From an uncultured Paenibacillus sp. (lineage in GTDB: Bacteria; Bacillota; Bacilli; Paenibacillales; Paenibacillaceae), in contig CALAWP010000049.1 of NCBI GenBank assembly GCA_937895345.1, positions 1 through 25,743 on the forward strand: DNA of 25,743 bases, written 5' to 3'. The position numbers were made by a program, and so were the translations under genes. This document shows positions 1 to 7,623 of the stretch, piece after piece. Below the pieces are notes generated by a model, which searched no databases, was not told the origin of the DNA, and saw only the letters and a program-made list of their open reading frames with translations. Each line of letters begins with the position of its first letter. Position 1 is the first letter of the stretch.

Positions 1-1375
1 CGACGAGGCCCGCGCCCAGCATAACGCTCGGGTTGGACGTGTTCGTACAGCTCGTAATGGCCGCGATCACGACAGCGCCCGTACCCATTTGGCTTACTTG
101 GCCGTCGTTATGCTGTACCGTTACTTTTTGCTCGATCTTTTCTTCGTTCAAGCCGTATCCGCCTTTGTCGATCGGCGTGCGGATAATGCTGTTGAACGAT
201 TCCTTCATCGAGGTCAGCTCTACGCGGTCCTGAGGACGCTTCGGACCGGCGAGGGACGGAAAGATCGTGGACAGGTCCAGCTCGATGATGTCGCTGAACA
301 CAGGGTCCGGCGTATCGTCGGTGCGGAACATGCCTTGCGCTTTATAATAAGCTTCGACAAGAGCGATCTGATCTTCCTCGCGTCCCGTTTGACGCAGGAA
401 GTTCAGCGTTTCGCGGTCGACCGGGAAGAAGCCGATCGTCGCGCCGTATTCGGGAGCCATGTTGGCCACCGTCGCACGGTCGGCCAAGCTGATGTTGGAC
501 AGGCCCGGTCCGAAAAACTCGACGAACTTGCCGACGACGCCTTTTTTGCGGAGCATTTGCGTAACGGTCAGCGCCAGGTCGGTTGCCGTTGCGCCTTCCG
601 CCAGGCTGCCCGTCAGCTTGAAGCCGATAACTTCAGGCATAACGAAGTACAGCGGCTGGCCCAGCATGCCGGCTTCCGCCTCGATGCCGCCCACGCCCCA
701 GCCTACGACGCCCAGACCGTTGATCATGGTCGTATGGGAGTCCGTACCGACGAGAGAATCCGGATAGACGACCGTTTCGCCGTCAACCGTCTTGGTTGCG
801 GCTACGGAAGCCAAGTATTCCAGGTTGACCTGGTGAACGATACCCGTTCCCGGAGGAACCGCGCGGAAGTTGTCGAACGCGGTTTGCGCCCAGCGCAGGA
901 AGCGGTAGCGCTCTTCGTTGCGCTCGAACTCAACCTTCGTGTTATATTCCAAAGCTTGCGGGGAACCGAAAGCGTCGACCATGACCGAGTGGTCGATGAC
1001 AAGGTCGACCGGCACAAGCGGATTGATTTTTTTCGGGTCGCCGCCGGCTTTCTTCACCGTATCGCGCATAGCGGCCAAGTCCACGACTACCGGCACGCCC
1101 GTGAAGTCCTGCAGGACGATGCGGGCAGGGATAAACGGAATTTCTTTGTCTTCGCGGCCGTTGGCCCAGTTGGCCAGCTGCTTCACATGCTCGGGCGTGA
1201 TGGCGCGTCCGTCGAACTGACGCACGGCCGCCTCAAGCAGCACCTTGATGGAGAAAGGCAGCTTGGAAATGTCGCCAAGGCCTTGCTCTTCCAGTCCGCC
1301 AAGGCGGTAGTAGGCGTACGATTTGCCGCCGGCTTCCAGCGTTGTGCGAACGGAGTACTGATTTTGTTTGGACAT
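1..1375 (-). CDS. acnA: Aconitate hydratase (aconitase A), N-terminal half, cut by window edge
   Basis: Interconverts citrate and isocitrate in the TCA cycle, in the cytoplasm. The minus-strand frame is open from the ATG at 1375 to the window edge, giving 458 codons; AcnA-type enzymes have about 900 residues, so roughly half is here. The start MSKQNQYSVRTTLEAGGKSY is typical, and the body carries DSHTTMINGLGVVGWGVGGI. The last residues before the edge include ITSCTNTSNPSVMLGAG, which holds the first cysteine ligand of the [4Fe-4S] cluster; the other two cysteines would lie outside the window. AAAGGAGAA precedes the start at good spacing, and a sigma-A-like promoter lies about 80 bp upstream. 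Bacillus aconitase (CitB) can also bind RNA; whether this one does cannot be seen. The long plus-strand ORF over the same bases is a shadow. Confidence 0.97.
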   Translation of the reverse strand, partial: MSKQNQYSVRTTLEAGGKSYAYYRLGGLEEQGLGDISKLPFSIKVLLEAAVRQFDGRAITPEHVKQLANWANGREDKEIPFIPARIVLQDFTGVPVVVDLAAMRDTVKKAGGDPKKINPLVPVDLVIDHSVMVDAFGSPQALEYNTKVEFERNEERYRFLRWAQTAFDNFRAVPPGTGIVHQVNLEYLASVAATKTVDGETVVYPDSLVGTDSHTTMINGLGVVGWGVGGIEAEAGMLGQPLYFVMPEVIGFKLTGSLAEGATATDLALTVTQMLRKKGVVGKFVEFFGPGLSNISLADRATVANMAPEYGATIGFFPVDRETLNFLRQTGREEDQIALVEAYYKAQGMFRTDDTPDPVFSDIIELDLSTIFPSLAGPKRPQDRVELTSMKESFNSIIRTPIDKGGYGLNEEKIEQKVTVQHNDGQVSQMGTGAVVIAAITSCTNTSNPSVMLGAGLV

Positions 1376-1411
1376 CGCGATTCTCCTTTGTCTCGAAATG
1401 TGTGATGAGAT

Positions 1412-1436
1412 TGTTGTTTCATTAGATGAAACACAA
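1412..1436 (-). promoter_or_regulatory. Inverted repeat in the acnA leader
   Basis: GTTTCAT (1416-1422), TAG, ATGAAAC (1426-1432) is a perfect 7-bp inverted repeat. With one bulge it extends outward to TTGT/ACAA. It lies inside the predicted 5' leader of acnA, about 40 nt before the start codon. It could be an operator or an RNA hairpin. It does not match a binding motif I can name with confidence. Confidence 0.4.
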
Positions 1437-1457
1437 TTTCAAAAACCTCATACCTCT

Positions 1458-1486
1458 AGTATATCTGTAAAAAAGGAGGCCGTAAA
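1458..1486 (-). promoter_or_regulatory. Sigma-A-like promoter of acnA
   Basis: Read on the minus strand: -35 TTTACG (complement of 1481-1486), a 17-nt spacer and -10 TATACT (complement of 1458-1463). Transcription would start near 1451, leaving a leader of about 75 nt before the acnA ATG. Confidence 0.6.
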
Positions 1487-1490
1487 GGGC

Positions 1491-1537
1491 CGAGGGCCAT
1501 TTCCGGGCTGAAATGTTACATGAAAATGCGGCCCTCG
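1491..1537. promoter_or_regulatory. Nested inverted repeat in the acnA/amidase divergent intergenic region
   Basis: CGAGGGCC (1491-1498) pairs perfectly with GGCCCTCG (1530-1537). Inside it, CATTTC (1498-1503) pairs with GAAATG (1510-1515). The element sits just upstream of the acnA -35 box and directly upstream of the TATAAT before the amidase gene, so it could serve either divergent promoter. No T-run follows, so it does not look like a terminator. Confidence 0.35.
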
Positions 1538-1540
1538 TCA

Positions 1541-1546
1541 TATAAT
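1541..1546 (+). promoter_or_regulatory. Consensus -10 hexamer before the Amidase_6 gene
   Basis: A perfect TATAAT, with only a weak -35 (TTACAT at 1516-1521, 19-nt spacer). The upstream ATG at 1545 overlaps this hexamer. If the box is used, transcription begins near 1553 and the ATG at 1545 cannot be the start codon, which supports the TTG at 1587. Confidence 0.45.
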
Positions 1547-1586
1547 GAAGCAATTATTCCGGGCAAACGAGTCGGGAGGGATCGCG

Positions 1587-2864
1587 TTGTCAAAAAGCGG
1601 AAAGCCGGTCCATACGAAGGGAAGGCGAAACGCCAAACTCGCCAAACCAGCCAAATCCGTCAAACCCGCCGTCAAACCGTCCGTTTCGCAGGCGGACAAA
1701 CGGCGGACATCGCCGCTCGAACGTCATCCGGACAGGAATGCCGCCGTCGCCGCGGCTGCCCCCAGATTAAGTTCGGTGCTGCAGGCTTCTTCCGGCCCCA
1801 AACGGATGCCGGGCGGCGCGGAAGGCGGACGAAACGCAAGCTGGAAATCGCTTGTTCAACGTTATGTGAGCTTGTTCAACCAAGCCGAGGCGGAGCAGCA
1901 TGCCCGCGCATTAAACGATTGCATCGCGGACGAGGTGCATCATGCCAGGCTGTCCTCCCGCATGGAACGGCTGCGCGAGCGGGATTTGCTGCGAGGAGCG
2001 GTGCCGGCGGGCAGCGAGACGAAAGCCGAGCTTCTCCGCGTGAACGAGTCGCCGCAGGAGGTGTCCGTGCTGCTTCGTCTCCTCATTCGCAGGCGAATGG
2101 AGCAGGGCGGCATGCTGTATACCGAAGAACGGTATGAGAACGAAAGACTGTGGCTGAGCGCCGCGGACGGCGAATGGCGGATCGCCAAGGTGGAGCCGGT
2201 CGTTGCGGAACGCCGTCCGAGATTCGGCGCGGGCGCCCAGGAAACGCCGCAGGCCGACGAATCGGATTCGCATTTCGCCGACGACGTGCAGCTGATGCCT
2301 TCGCTTCCATACTTAAATTATGACCTATTGCCCCGTTTCAAAAACCGGGTTACGGGAATCCGTTACAGGAGAGATTTGGCTGCCGCTTACGCAGACCGCT
2401 GGTGGAATGCGGGCAACCCGGCCTATGAGCTGTTCGAGGTGAATTGCACCCATTATGTGTCCCAGTGCATCTTTGCAGGCAACGCTCCCATGAACTATAC
2501 TGGTAAAAGGGACAGCGGCTGGTGGTACAAGGGCCGCAGCAAAGGACGCGAATGGTGGAGCTACAGCTGGGCGGTATCCAATTCCATGAGCCGCTATTTG
2601 TCGGCCGCCCGGAAGTCGGGTCTGCGGGCGGAGATCGTCGATTCCCCGGAGCAGCTTCAGCTGGGGGATGTCATCGTTTACGATTGGAATGGCGACAACC
2701 GGTTTCAGCACAGCACGATTGTCACCGCCTTCGATTCCTCGGGCATGCCGCTCGTCAATGCCAATACGGTAGCCAGCAGGCACCGTTATTGGGATTATCG
2801 CGATTCCTACGCCTGGACGGAGAGGACCAGGTACCGCTTTTTTCATATATCCGACCTGATGTAG
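1587..2864 (+). CDS. Amidase_6-domain protein (putative amidase/cysteine peptidase)
   Basis: 425 residues from a TTG start at 1587, preceded by GGGAGGG with 6-nt spacing. An in-frame ATG at 1545 lacks a ribosome site and lies in a TATAAT. The C-terminal third matches the putative amidase domain family (Pfam Amidase_6): AAAYADRWWNAGNPAYELF, then NCTHYVSQ with Cys287 as likely nucleophile, then GWWY and a Trp-rich stretch, then LGDVIVYDW and FQHSTIV with the probable catalytic His. Residues 1-60 are basic and Lys/Pro-rich (KLAKPAKSVKPAVKPSV); the middle is charged, with no named domain seen. There is no signal peptide or membrane segment, which is odd if the substrate is cell wall. Substrate unknown. 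The ddl gene follows after 32 bp without a visible terminator, so co-transcription is possible. Confidence 0.85.
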   Translation: MSKSGKPVHTKGRRNAKLAKPAKSVKPAVKPSVSQADKRRTSPLERHPDRNAAVAAAAPRLSSVLQASSGPKRMPGGAEGGRNASWKSLVQRYVSLFNQAEAEQHARALNDCIADEVHHARLSSRMERLRERDLLRGAVPAGSETKAELLRVNESPQEVSVLLRLLIRRRMEQGGMLYTEERYENERLWLSAADGEWRIAKVEPVVAERRPRFGAGAQETPQADESDSHFADDVQLMPSLPYLNYDLLPRFKNRVTGIRYRRDLAAAYADRWWNAGNPAYELFEVNCTHYVSQCIFAGNAPMNYTGKRDSGWWYKGRSKGREWWSYSWAVSNSMSRYLSAARKSGLRAEIVDSPEQLQLGDVIVYDWNGDNRFQHSTIVTAFDSSGMPLVNANTVASRHRYWDYRDSYAWTERTRYRFFHISDLM

Positions 2865-2896
2865 TATATCATTTAACATGTACCGGAGGATCGAAC

Positions 2897-4072
2897 ATGG
2901 GGAGCAGAGTTAGGGTAGGACTGGTATACGGCGGCAAATCGGGAGAGCATGAAGTGTCTCTGCAGACCGCATTTGCCGTAATGAAAGAATTCGATTACAG
3001 CCAATACGAAATCAAGCCTTTTTATATTACGAAGCAAGGCGAATGGAAGGCGGGGCCGGCCATGCTCGAGCCGCCGGCGACGGCGGAAGCGCTTCGCTTC
3101 GGCACATCGGGGGAGGTGGCGTCGTCCACCGCTTCGCTCGCGCCGTTGTTCAGCGCATTGGACGCCCGCGCTACCGCCGCCGCTGCGGGGCAGCCTCCGG
3201 CCGAGGCTGCAATTCATGCCGTAACGGCCTCGGGAGCGGCCGGTGCCGAGCCGATCGATGTCATGTTTCCGCTGCTGCACGGCACCTTTGGCGAAGACGG
3301 CACGATCCAGGGACTGTTTGAAATGGCAAACATCCCGTACGTAGGCGCGGGAGTGGTCGCTTCCGCCGTAGGGATGGACAAGATTATGATGAAAAAGATT
3401 TTTGCCCAAGAAGGCCTTCCCCAATGCGTTTACCGGTACTTCAACCGGACCCAGTGGGAGAAGGATCCGTCCTTCTTTGTCATGGAGTGCGAAGTGTCGC
3501 TCGGCTATCCATGCTTCATCAAGCCGGCCAATCTGGGCTCGAGCGTCGGCATTTCGAAGGCGCGCAACCGCGAGGAGCTGATGGCGGCCGTCGATTACGC
3601 CTTCCGCTTCGACCGCAAGGTAATCGTAGAGGAATTCGTCGACGCGCGCGAGATTGAGGTCAGCGTGCTGGGCAACGACGAGCCGAAGGCTTCCGTGCCG
3701 GGCGAAATCGCTCCGTCCAACGAATTTTACGACTACAAGGCCAAATATATCGACGGCAAGTCGACGATGATCATTCCCGCCGAGCTGCCCGAAGAGACGG
3801 CCGAAGCCGCCCGCGACATGGCGGTGCGGGCTTTCCAGGCGATCGACGGCTCCGGCCTGTCGCGGGTCGACTTTTTTCTGCGCAAGGAAGACAACAAGCT
3901 GCTCATCAACGAAGTGAACACGATGCCCGGCTTTACGCCGTTCAGCATGTATCCGCTGCTGTGGCGGGAAACCGGCCTTTCCTACAAAGAGCTGCTCGCC
4001 GCCCTGATCGAACTGGCGATGGAGCGCCACGCGGCCAAGCAGCGCATCGATTTTACCGGAGATTACGCATAA
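2897..4072 (+). CDS. ddl: D-alanine--D-alanine ligase
   Basis: ATP-dependent joining of two D-Ala to form the terminal dipeptide of peptidoglycan precursors; cytoplasmic ATP-grasp enzyme. 391 residues from ATG 2897 (CGGAGGA 7 nt upstream). Visible landmarks: VGLVYGGKSGEHEVSLQTA with Glu17; LLHGTFGEDG (126-135); GMDK with Lys162; FIKPANLGSSVGISK (Lys209, Ser215/216); EEF (245-247); YDYKAKY with Tyr284, the residue found in D-Ala-D-Ala rather than D-Ala-D-Lac ligases; SRVDFF (Arg323); INEVNTMPGFT (Glu339, Asn341). Residues about 58-118 form an Ala-rich, low-complexity insertion between the first two conserved blocks, making the protein some 30 residues longer than B. subtilis Ddl (about 354 residues). 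All catalytic positions are kept, so it should be active. Confidence 0.96.
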   Translation: MGSRVRVGLVYGGKSGEHEVSLQTAFAVMKEFDYSQYEIKPFYITKQGEWKAGPAMLEPPATAEALRFGTSGEVASSTASLAPLFSALDARATAAAAGQPPAEAAIHAVTASGAAGAEPIDVMFPLLHGTFGEDGTIQGLFEMANIPYVGAGVVASAVGMDKIMMKKIFAQEGLPQCVYRYFNRTQWEKDPSFFVMECEVSLGYPCFIKPANLGSSVGISKARNREELMAAVDYAFRFDRKVIVEEFVDAREIEVSVLGNDEPKASVPGEIAPSNEFYDYKAKYIDGKSTMIIPAELPEETAEAARDMAVRAFQAIDGSGLSRVDFFLRKEDNKLLINEVNTMPGFTPFSMYPLLWRETGLSYKELLAALIELAMERHAAKQRIDFTGDYA

Positions 4073-4203
4073 GCGACGCGCACATCGCTGCCGGCGGCAG
4101 GCCTTCTTCTTTTTCGACGCATAACGAAAGAGGGCCGGCCGCTTGCTTGCGTTCGCGGCGCGGTACATACAGCGGTCACATCATTTAAGGAGGCTGAATC
4201 CAT

Positions 4204-4521
4204 ATGGGATTTCAAACGGAATTCAATTCGGTGTGCAAGTTCAAGTCGGAACAGGAATTGTTTGAATTACTCGAATACGGAAAGGGCAAAATGGTGAAAA
4301 GCGGCTTCCGGGTTTATCCGACCGGGCAGAAGGTCATCGCGTATACGCCGAACAATGAGGCGATCGCCATCGTCCGGATTCTCGCCTCGATTGCGGAAAT
4401 CAATTTCCAGGGGGAAGAAATTACGCAGGTGGAGATGGAGCTCGTCCGGAAGCTGACCGAGGAGGAATCGAAAGTGCAAACGGCGCTTGCTTACGAAATG
4501 TTTTTTGGAGAGCGAAGCTGA
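4204..4521 (+). CDS. Small conserved hypothetical protein (DUF2584-like, tentative)
   Basis: 105 residues, ATG 4204 after AAGGAGG (4187-4193). It begins MGFQTEFNSV and has a central KSGFRVYPTGQ block followed by a beta-rich stretch and an acidic helical tail. The MG-x-x-x-EFN start and the GFRVYP block resemble the DUF2584 family of Bacillus as I remember it; this is a resemblance, not a search result. There is no signal peptide, membrane segment or cysteine pair. Its stop at 4521 is only 3 nt from the uvsE start, so the two are very likely translated from one transcript, perhaps with coupling. Function unknown. Confidence 0.8.
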   Translation: MGFQTEFNSVCKFKSEQELFELLEYGKGKMVKSGFRVYPTGQKVIAYTPNNEAIAIVRILASIAEINFQGEEITQVEMELVRKLTEEESKVQTALAYEMFFGERS

Positions 4522-4524
4522 CGA

Positions 4525-5544
4525 ATGATCGTCCGATTCGGATTCGTGGCGATGAGCATGACGCTGGCCAACGCTTCTCCGTCCCGCACGATGACGTACA
4601 CGAACTTTGCGAAGCTTCGCGATCGGGAGGCGGCCATCGGCAAGCTGCAGCGGATTGCGGAGGGGAATTTGGACAATACGCTGCGCATACTGAAGCATTG
4701 CAAGGCTCACGACGTGCGGGTGTACCGCTTCTCGTCGAAGCTGCTTCCGCTTGCCACTCATGCGGAATTGTCGGATTGGGATCCGTATGAAGGGCTGGCA
4801 GACCGCTTTCTCGAAATCGGCCGCTTCGCGGACAAGCAGGGTATGAGAGTATCGTTCCATCCCGATCACTTTTGCGTCTTCAGCACGCCCAGGGAGGAAG
4901 TGCTGCGAAGCTCGGAGCGGGATCTTGCACATCATGTGCGCATGCTGGAGGCAATGGGTCTCGACGAGCGGAGCAAATGCAACATCCATATGGGCGGTGC
5001 CTACTCCGACAAGGCGGCGTCGGGAGAAAGGTTCGTCGCCCAGTTCGGCGCCCTGGATCCAAAGCTGAGACATCGCGTAACGCTCGAAAACGACGACAAA
5101 ACGTTTACGGCCGAGGAGACGCTTGAAGCGGCCGAAGCCGCAGGCGTGCCGATGGTGCTCGATATTCATCATCATGCCGTCAACCCCGGCGGCCTGGAGG
5201 AGGACGAGCTGCTCCACGGGCTGTGGCCGCGCGTCCTTCGCACCTGGTCCCGGGAGCGGCAACGATTGGGTCTGGAGGTCGAGCGGAGCTTGCCGCCCAA
5301 AATCCATGCCTCCAGCCCCAAAAGCGCCTCGGATCCGAGAGGGCATGCCGACTTTGTTCAAGCGGAGCCTTTGCTTCGGTTTCTGAAAGGAATCGCTCCG
5401 GCGACGGATGCCGTCGACTGCATGCTGGAGGCGAAGAGCAAGGACGAGGCGCTGCTGCAGCTGATGGAGGACTGGAAGGCGATGGAGGAGCAGGGCGAGA
5501 CGGTTCGCGTGCTGGACGGCGCCAGCATCGAAGTGCTTGCCTGA
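4525..5544 (+). CDS. uvsE: UV DNA damage endonuclease (UvdE/UvsE)
   Basis: Cuts DNA 5' to UV photoproducts and some other lesions, starting an alternative excision repair route that does not need UvrABC. 339 residues with a TIM-barrel metal-site pattern: RFGFV near the N-terminus, VRVYRFSS (65-71), SFHPDHF (His112), NIHMGG (His155), TLENDD (Glu188), LDIHHH (Asp213, His215), KIHASS (His261), HADFV (274-278) and CMLEAKSKD (Glu302). Length is close to the family norm (about 320). The start at 4525 lies directly after the preceding gene's stop. No good Shine-Dalgarno is visible apart from GGAGAGCGAAG inside the upstream gene, which supports coupled translation. A hairpin overlaps the stop codon. 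Confidence 0.95.
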   Translation: MIVRFGFVAMSMTLANASPSRTMTYTNFAKLRDREAAIGKLQRIAEGNLDNTLRILKHCKAHDVRVYRFSSKLLPLATHAELSDWDPYEGLADRFLEIGRFADKQGMRVSFHPDHFCVFSTPREEVLRSSERDLAHHVRMLEAMGLDERSKCNIHMGGAYSDKAASGERFVAQFGALDPKLRHRVTLENDDKTFTAEETLEAAEAAGVPMVLDIHHHAVNPGGLEEDELLHGLWPRVLRTWSRERQRLGLEVERSLPPKIHASSPKSASDPRGHADFVQAEPLLRFLKGIAPATDAVDCMLEAKSKDEALLQLMEDWKAMEEQGETVRVLDGASIEVLA

Positions 5545-5578
5545 CGCGCGCGGCTGCAGCATGCAAGCCGTGCGCGTC
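5543..5578 (+). terminator. Terminator-like hairpin at the end of uvsE
   Basis: GACGCGCGCGGCT (5543-5555) pairs with AGCCGTGCGCGTC (5566-5578): 13 bp with one G-U, 10-nt loop. It overlaps the uvsE stop codon. It is followed by TTGAAAG rather than a real T-run, so termination may be partial. Confidence 0.55.
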
Positions 5579-5646
5579 TTGAAAGTGCGGCTCGGCCGTC
5601 CGCTTGCCCCATGGACAGAAAATACATCAAGAAAGCGGTGAAGCGC

Positions 5647-6465
5647 ATGGAATGGGTGCTGCTCGTATTGCTTGGCGCCGTGGCAGCGGTATTCGGCAGC
5701 ATCGTCGGGCTGGGCGGAGGCATTATCATCGTGCCGGCCCTGATGCTGCTGGCGCCGTCCATCACCGGCACGGAGATGGATCATGCCGTCGCCGTCGGCG
5801 TTTCTTTAACGGTGCTCATCGTTACGGCGCTGGCTTCGACGATGGCCTACGCGAAGCGGGGCATCGTCGATTTTCGTCTGTCGGCGCTGCTGTTTGCCGC
5901 CAGCGGACCGGCGGCGCTGCTTGGATCCGCCATTACCGGCTTGCTGCCGCAGGGCGCGTTTCAGCTCGCCTTCGGATGCAGCATGCTGGGGCTGTCCCTG
6001 CTCATGATGTTCCGGGACCGAATGAAACCGTTTACGAAGCAGTGGCCGGTCGAGCGGACGTTGACCGACGCGTCCGGTGAACGGCACGTTTACGGCTACG
6101 GCGTGCTGCCCGCCCTCGTTATCGGCTTTTTCGTCGGTTTTATTTCCGGATTGTTCGGCATCGGCGGGGGCTCCCTGTTCGTCCCGTTGATGGTGCTGTT
6201 GTTCCGGTTCCCGCCGCATGTGGCGACGGCGACGTCGATGTTCGTCATTTTTCTGTCCGCGATATTGGGAAGCGGCATGCATGCCGCGCTGGGGGAAGTG
6301 GATTGGCTGTATGTATTGGCACTGGCGCCGGGGGCGTGGATCGGGGGCAAGCTGGGCGCCAGGATCGCGCTGCGTCTGACGGGCAACGGACTCATGCGGC
6401 TCTTGCGAGGCTCCTTGCTGGCACTTGCCGCGTATCTGATCGTCGACGGCTTGGCCGCATTGTAG
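5647..6465 (+). CDS. TSUP (TauE/SafE) family sulfite/anion exporter-like permease
   Basis: Integral membrane permease of the 4-toluene sulfonate uptake/TauE-SafE family; members move sulfite, sulfonates or other organic anions, and the substrate here is not evident. 272 residues from ATG 5647, chosen because GGTGA (5637-5641) sits 5 nt before it and the membrane segment starts at once (MEWVLLVLLGAVAA). An in-frame ATG at 5611 would add 12 basic residues but lacks a ribosome site. The fold shows the expected two halves, each opening with a glycine motif: GLGGGIIIVPAL near residue 23 and GIGGGSLFVPLM in the second half, with about eight hydrophobic segments. It is separated from uvsE by a hairpin, so it is probably not in the same unit. 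Confidence 0.9.
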   Translation: MEWVLLVLLGAVAAVFGSIVGLGGGIIIVPALMLLAPSITGTEMDHAVAVGVSLTVLIVTALASTMAYAKRGIVDFRLSALLFAASGPAALLGSAITGLLPQGAFQLAFGCSMLGLSLLMMFRDRMKPFTKQWPVERTLTDASGERHVYGYGVLPALVIGFFVGFISGLFGIGGGSLFVPLMVLLFRFPPHVATATSMFVIFLSAILGSGMHAALGEVDWLYVLALAPGAWIGGKLGARIALRLTGNGLMRLLRGSLLALAAYLIVDGLAAL

Positions 6466-6467
6466 GC

Positions 6468-6623
6468 GGGAAGCCGTCGACGCTCACGCCCGACTTGGCT
6501 GCGTGCAAGGGAAGCCGCCGGCGCTCACGCCCGACTTGGTTGCGTGCAAGGGAAGCCGTCGCGCTCACGTCCGATTTGACGGCGTGCAAGGAACCCGTCT
6601 CCGCGGCCGTCCGAATTGGCCGG
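6468..6623. repeat. 41-bp tandem repeat, three copies plus a decayed fourth
   Basis: Units at 6468-6508 (41 bp), 6509-6549 (41 bp) and 6550-6589 (40 bp), then a degenerate copy from 6590. Each unit starts GGGAAGCCG, has a GCTCACG.CCGA.TTG core and ends GCGTGCAA. CACGC and GCGTG inside each unit can pair across 11 nt. The period is not a multiple of three and there is no coding frame through it, so it is a non-coding minisatellite-like array. The rest of the gap to the next gene (to 6729) is AT-richer and holds no convincing promoter. Confidence 0.85.
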
Positions 6624-6729
6624 ACAGCCGGCTATCCTTTGGCGGAACGGTACGCTTGTACGAAACTCGAAACGGCCTTATTGCGTATTATAGGAAGATA
6701 ACAAGGTATAGAAGGAAGAGTGATCGCGA

Positions 6730-7581
6730 GTGAATGATGGAACGAACGTCTCCTTCGTAGGCGGCAAAAGTTTTACGGCAGTTGCGATTAATTGCGCCGC
6801 GAAGGCAGGCGAATGGATTACGACGAAGCTTGGTCAATATTCAAGACTGGAAACCAAATATTCCTCCCACGATCTGGTGACCGAAGTGGACAAGGGATCG
6901 GAAAGGCTGATCCGCAATCTGATCGGCACGCATTTTCCGCACCACTCGTTTCTGGGAGAGGAAGGCGTGGAGCCCGGTCCCGAGGCGTCCGCGCAAGCGC
7001 TTGCCGAAGTGAGCGGGGACGAGTATGTATGGATCGTCGATCCGATCGACGGCACGACGAATTTCGTACACGGTTTTCCGTTTTTTTGCGTGTCGATCGC
7101 CTTGGCGCATAAGGGAGAAACGATCGTCGGGGTTGTTTATGATCCCGTGAAGGACGAGCTGTTCGTCGCGGAGAAGGGAAAGGGCGCCTATGTGCACGGC
7201 CGCCGAATGCAAGTGTCCGAGGAGACGGCGCTGCGCGACAGTCTTGTCGCGACCGGATTTCCCGCCGACCGGCAGGCGCTCCCGCTCAATTTGCAGGGTA
7301 TTCAGCATGTCGCGCCCCAGGTGCGCAATTTGAGGATCGCCGGGTCGGCGGCGCTGCATATGGCTTACGTTGCGGCGGGACGGTTGAGCGGCTTTTGGGA
7401 AATCGGCCTTAACAGCTGGGACTTGGCGGCCGGCGCGCTGCTCGTTCAGGAGTCGGGCGGAACGGTAACCGATATGGAAGGCAAGCCTTACAGTCTGGCC
7501 GTGCGCAATGTCGTCGCTTCCAACGGGCATATTCACCGGGAGCTGACCGCCGCGCTGGAGAAGGCGCCATCCAACGTTTAG
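6730..7581 (+). CDS. Inositol monophosphatase family protein
   Basis: Magnesium-dependent, lithium-sensitive-type phosphatase family acting on inositol phosphate and related sugar or nucleotide phosphates; cytoplasmic. 283 residues from a GTG start, with GAAGGAAGAG upstream. Metal and substrate motifs are complete: DLVTEVDKGSE (Asp54), FLGEEG (Glu77), WIVDPIDGTTNFVHGFP (Asp104, Asp107, Thr109), and NSWDLAAGALLVQESGG (Asp231). The similarity is to SuhB/IMPase proteins, but the physiological substrate cannot be told from sequence. The next gene starts 42 bp downstream in the same direction; a small 6-bp inverted repeat lies between them. Confidence 0.94.
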   Translation: MNDGTNVSFVGGKSFTAVAINCAAKAGEWITTKLGQYSRLETKYSSHDLVTEVDKGSERLIRNLIGTHFPHHSFLGEEGVEPGPEASAQALAEVSGDEYVWIVDPIDGTTNFVHGFPFFCVSIALAHKGETIVGVVYDPVKDELFVAEKGKGAYVHGRRMQVSEETALRDSLVATGFPADRQALPLNLQGIQHVAPQVRNLRIAGSAALHMAYVAAGRLSGFWEIGLNSWDLAAGALLVQESGGTVTDMEGKPYSLAVRNVVASNGHIHRELTAALEKAPSNV

Positions 7582-7623
7582 CCGCCCAGATACTTTCTGG
7601 GACGAATGGAAAGGGTGGGGAAC

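Noticed and set aside
89..1405. Long plus-strand open frame of 438 codons
   Set aside because: It lies opposite the aconitase gene, has an Arg/Val/Asp-rich composition typical of antisense of GC-rich genes, and no domain or ribosome site.
4084..4130. Imperfect hairpin between ddl and the small gene
   Set aside because: GGCCTTCTT...AGAGGGCC pairs only in part and has no T-run; not listed as a terminator.
2873..4168. Minus-strand open frame of 431 codons over ddl
   Set aside because: Antisense shadow of a clearly identified gene; no motif.
6655..6690. Promoter before the IMPase gene (TTGTAC and TATTAT)
   Set aside because: The two boxes are 24 nt apart, too far for a sigma-A promoter.
7586..7602. 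CCCAGA/TCTGGG inverted repeat between the IMPase and sugar dehydrogenase genes
   Set aside because: Only 6 bp and no T-run; too weak to call a terminator or attenuator.
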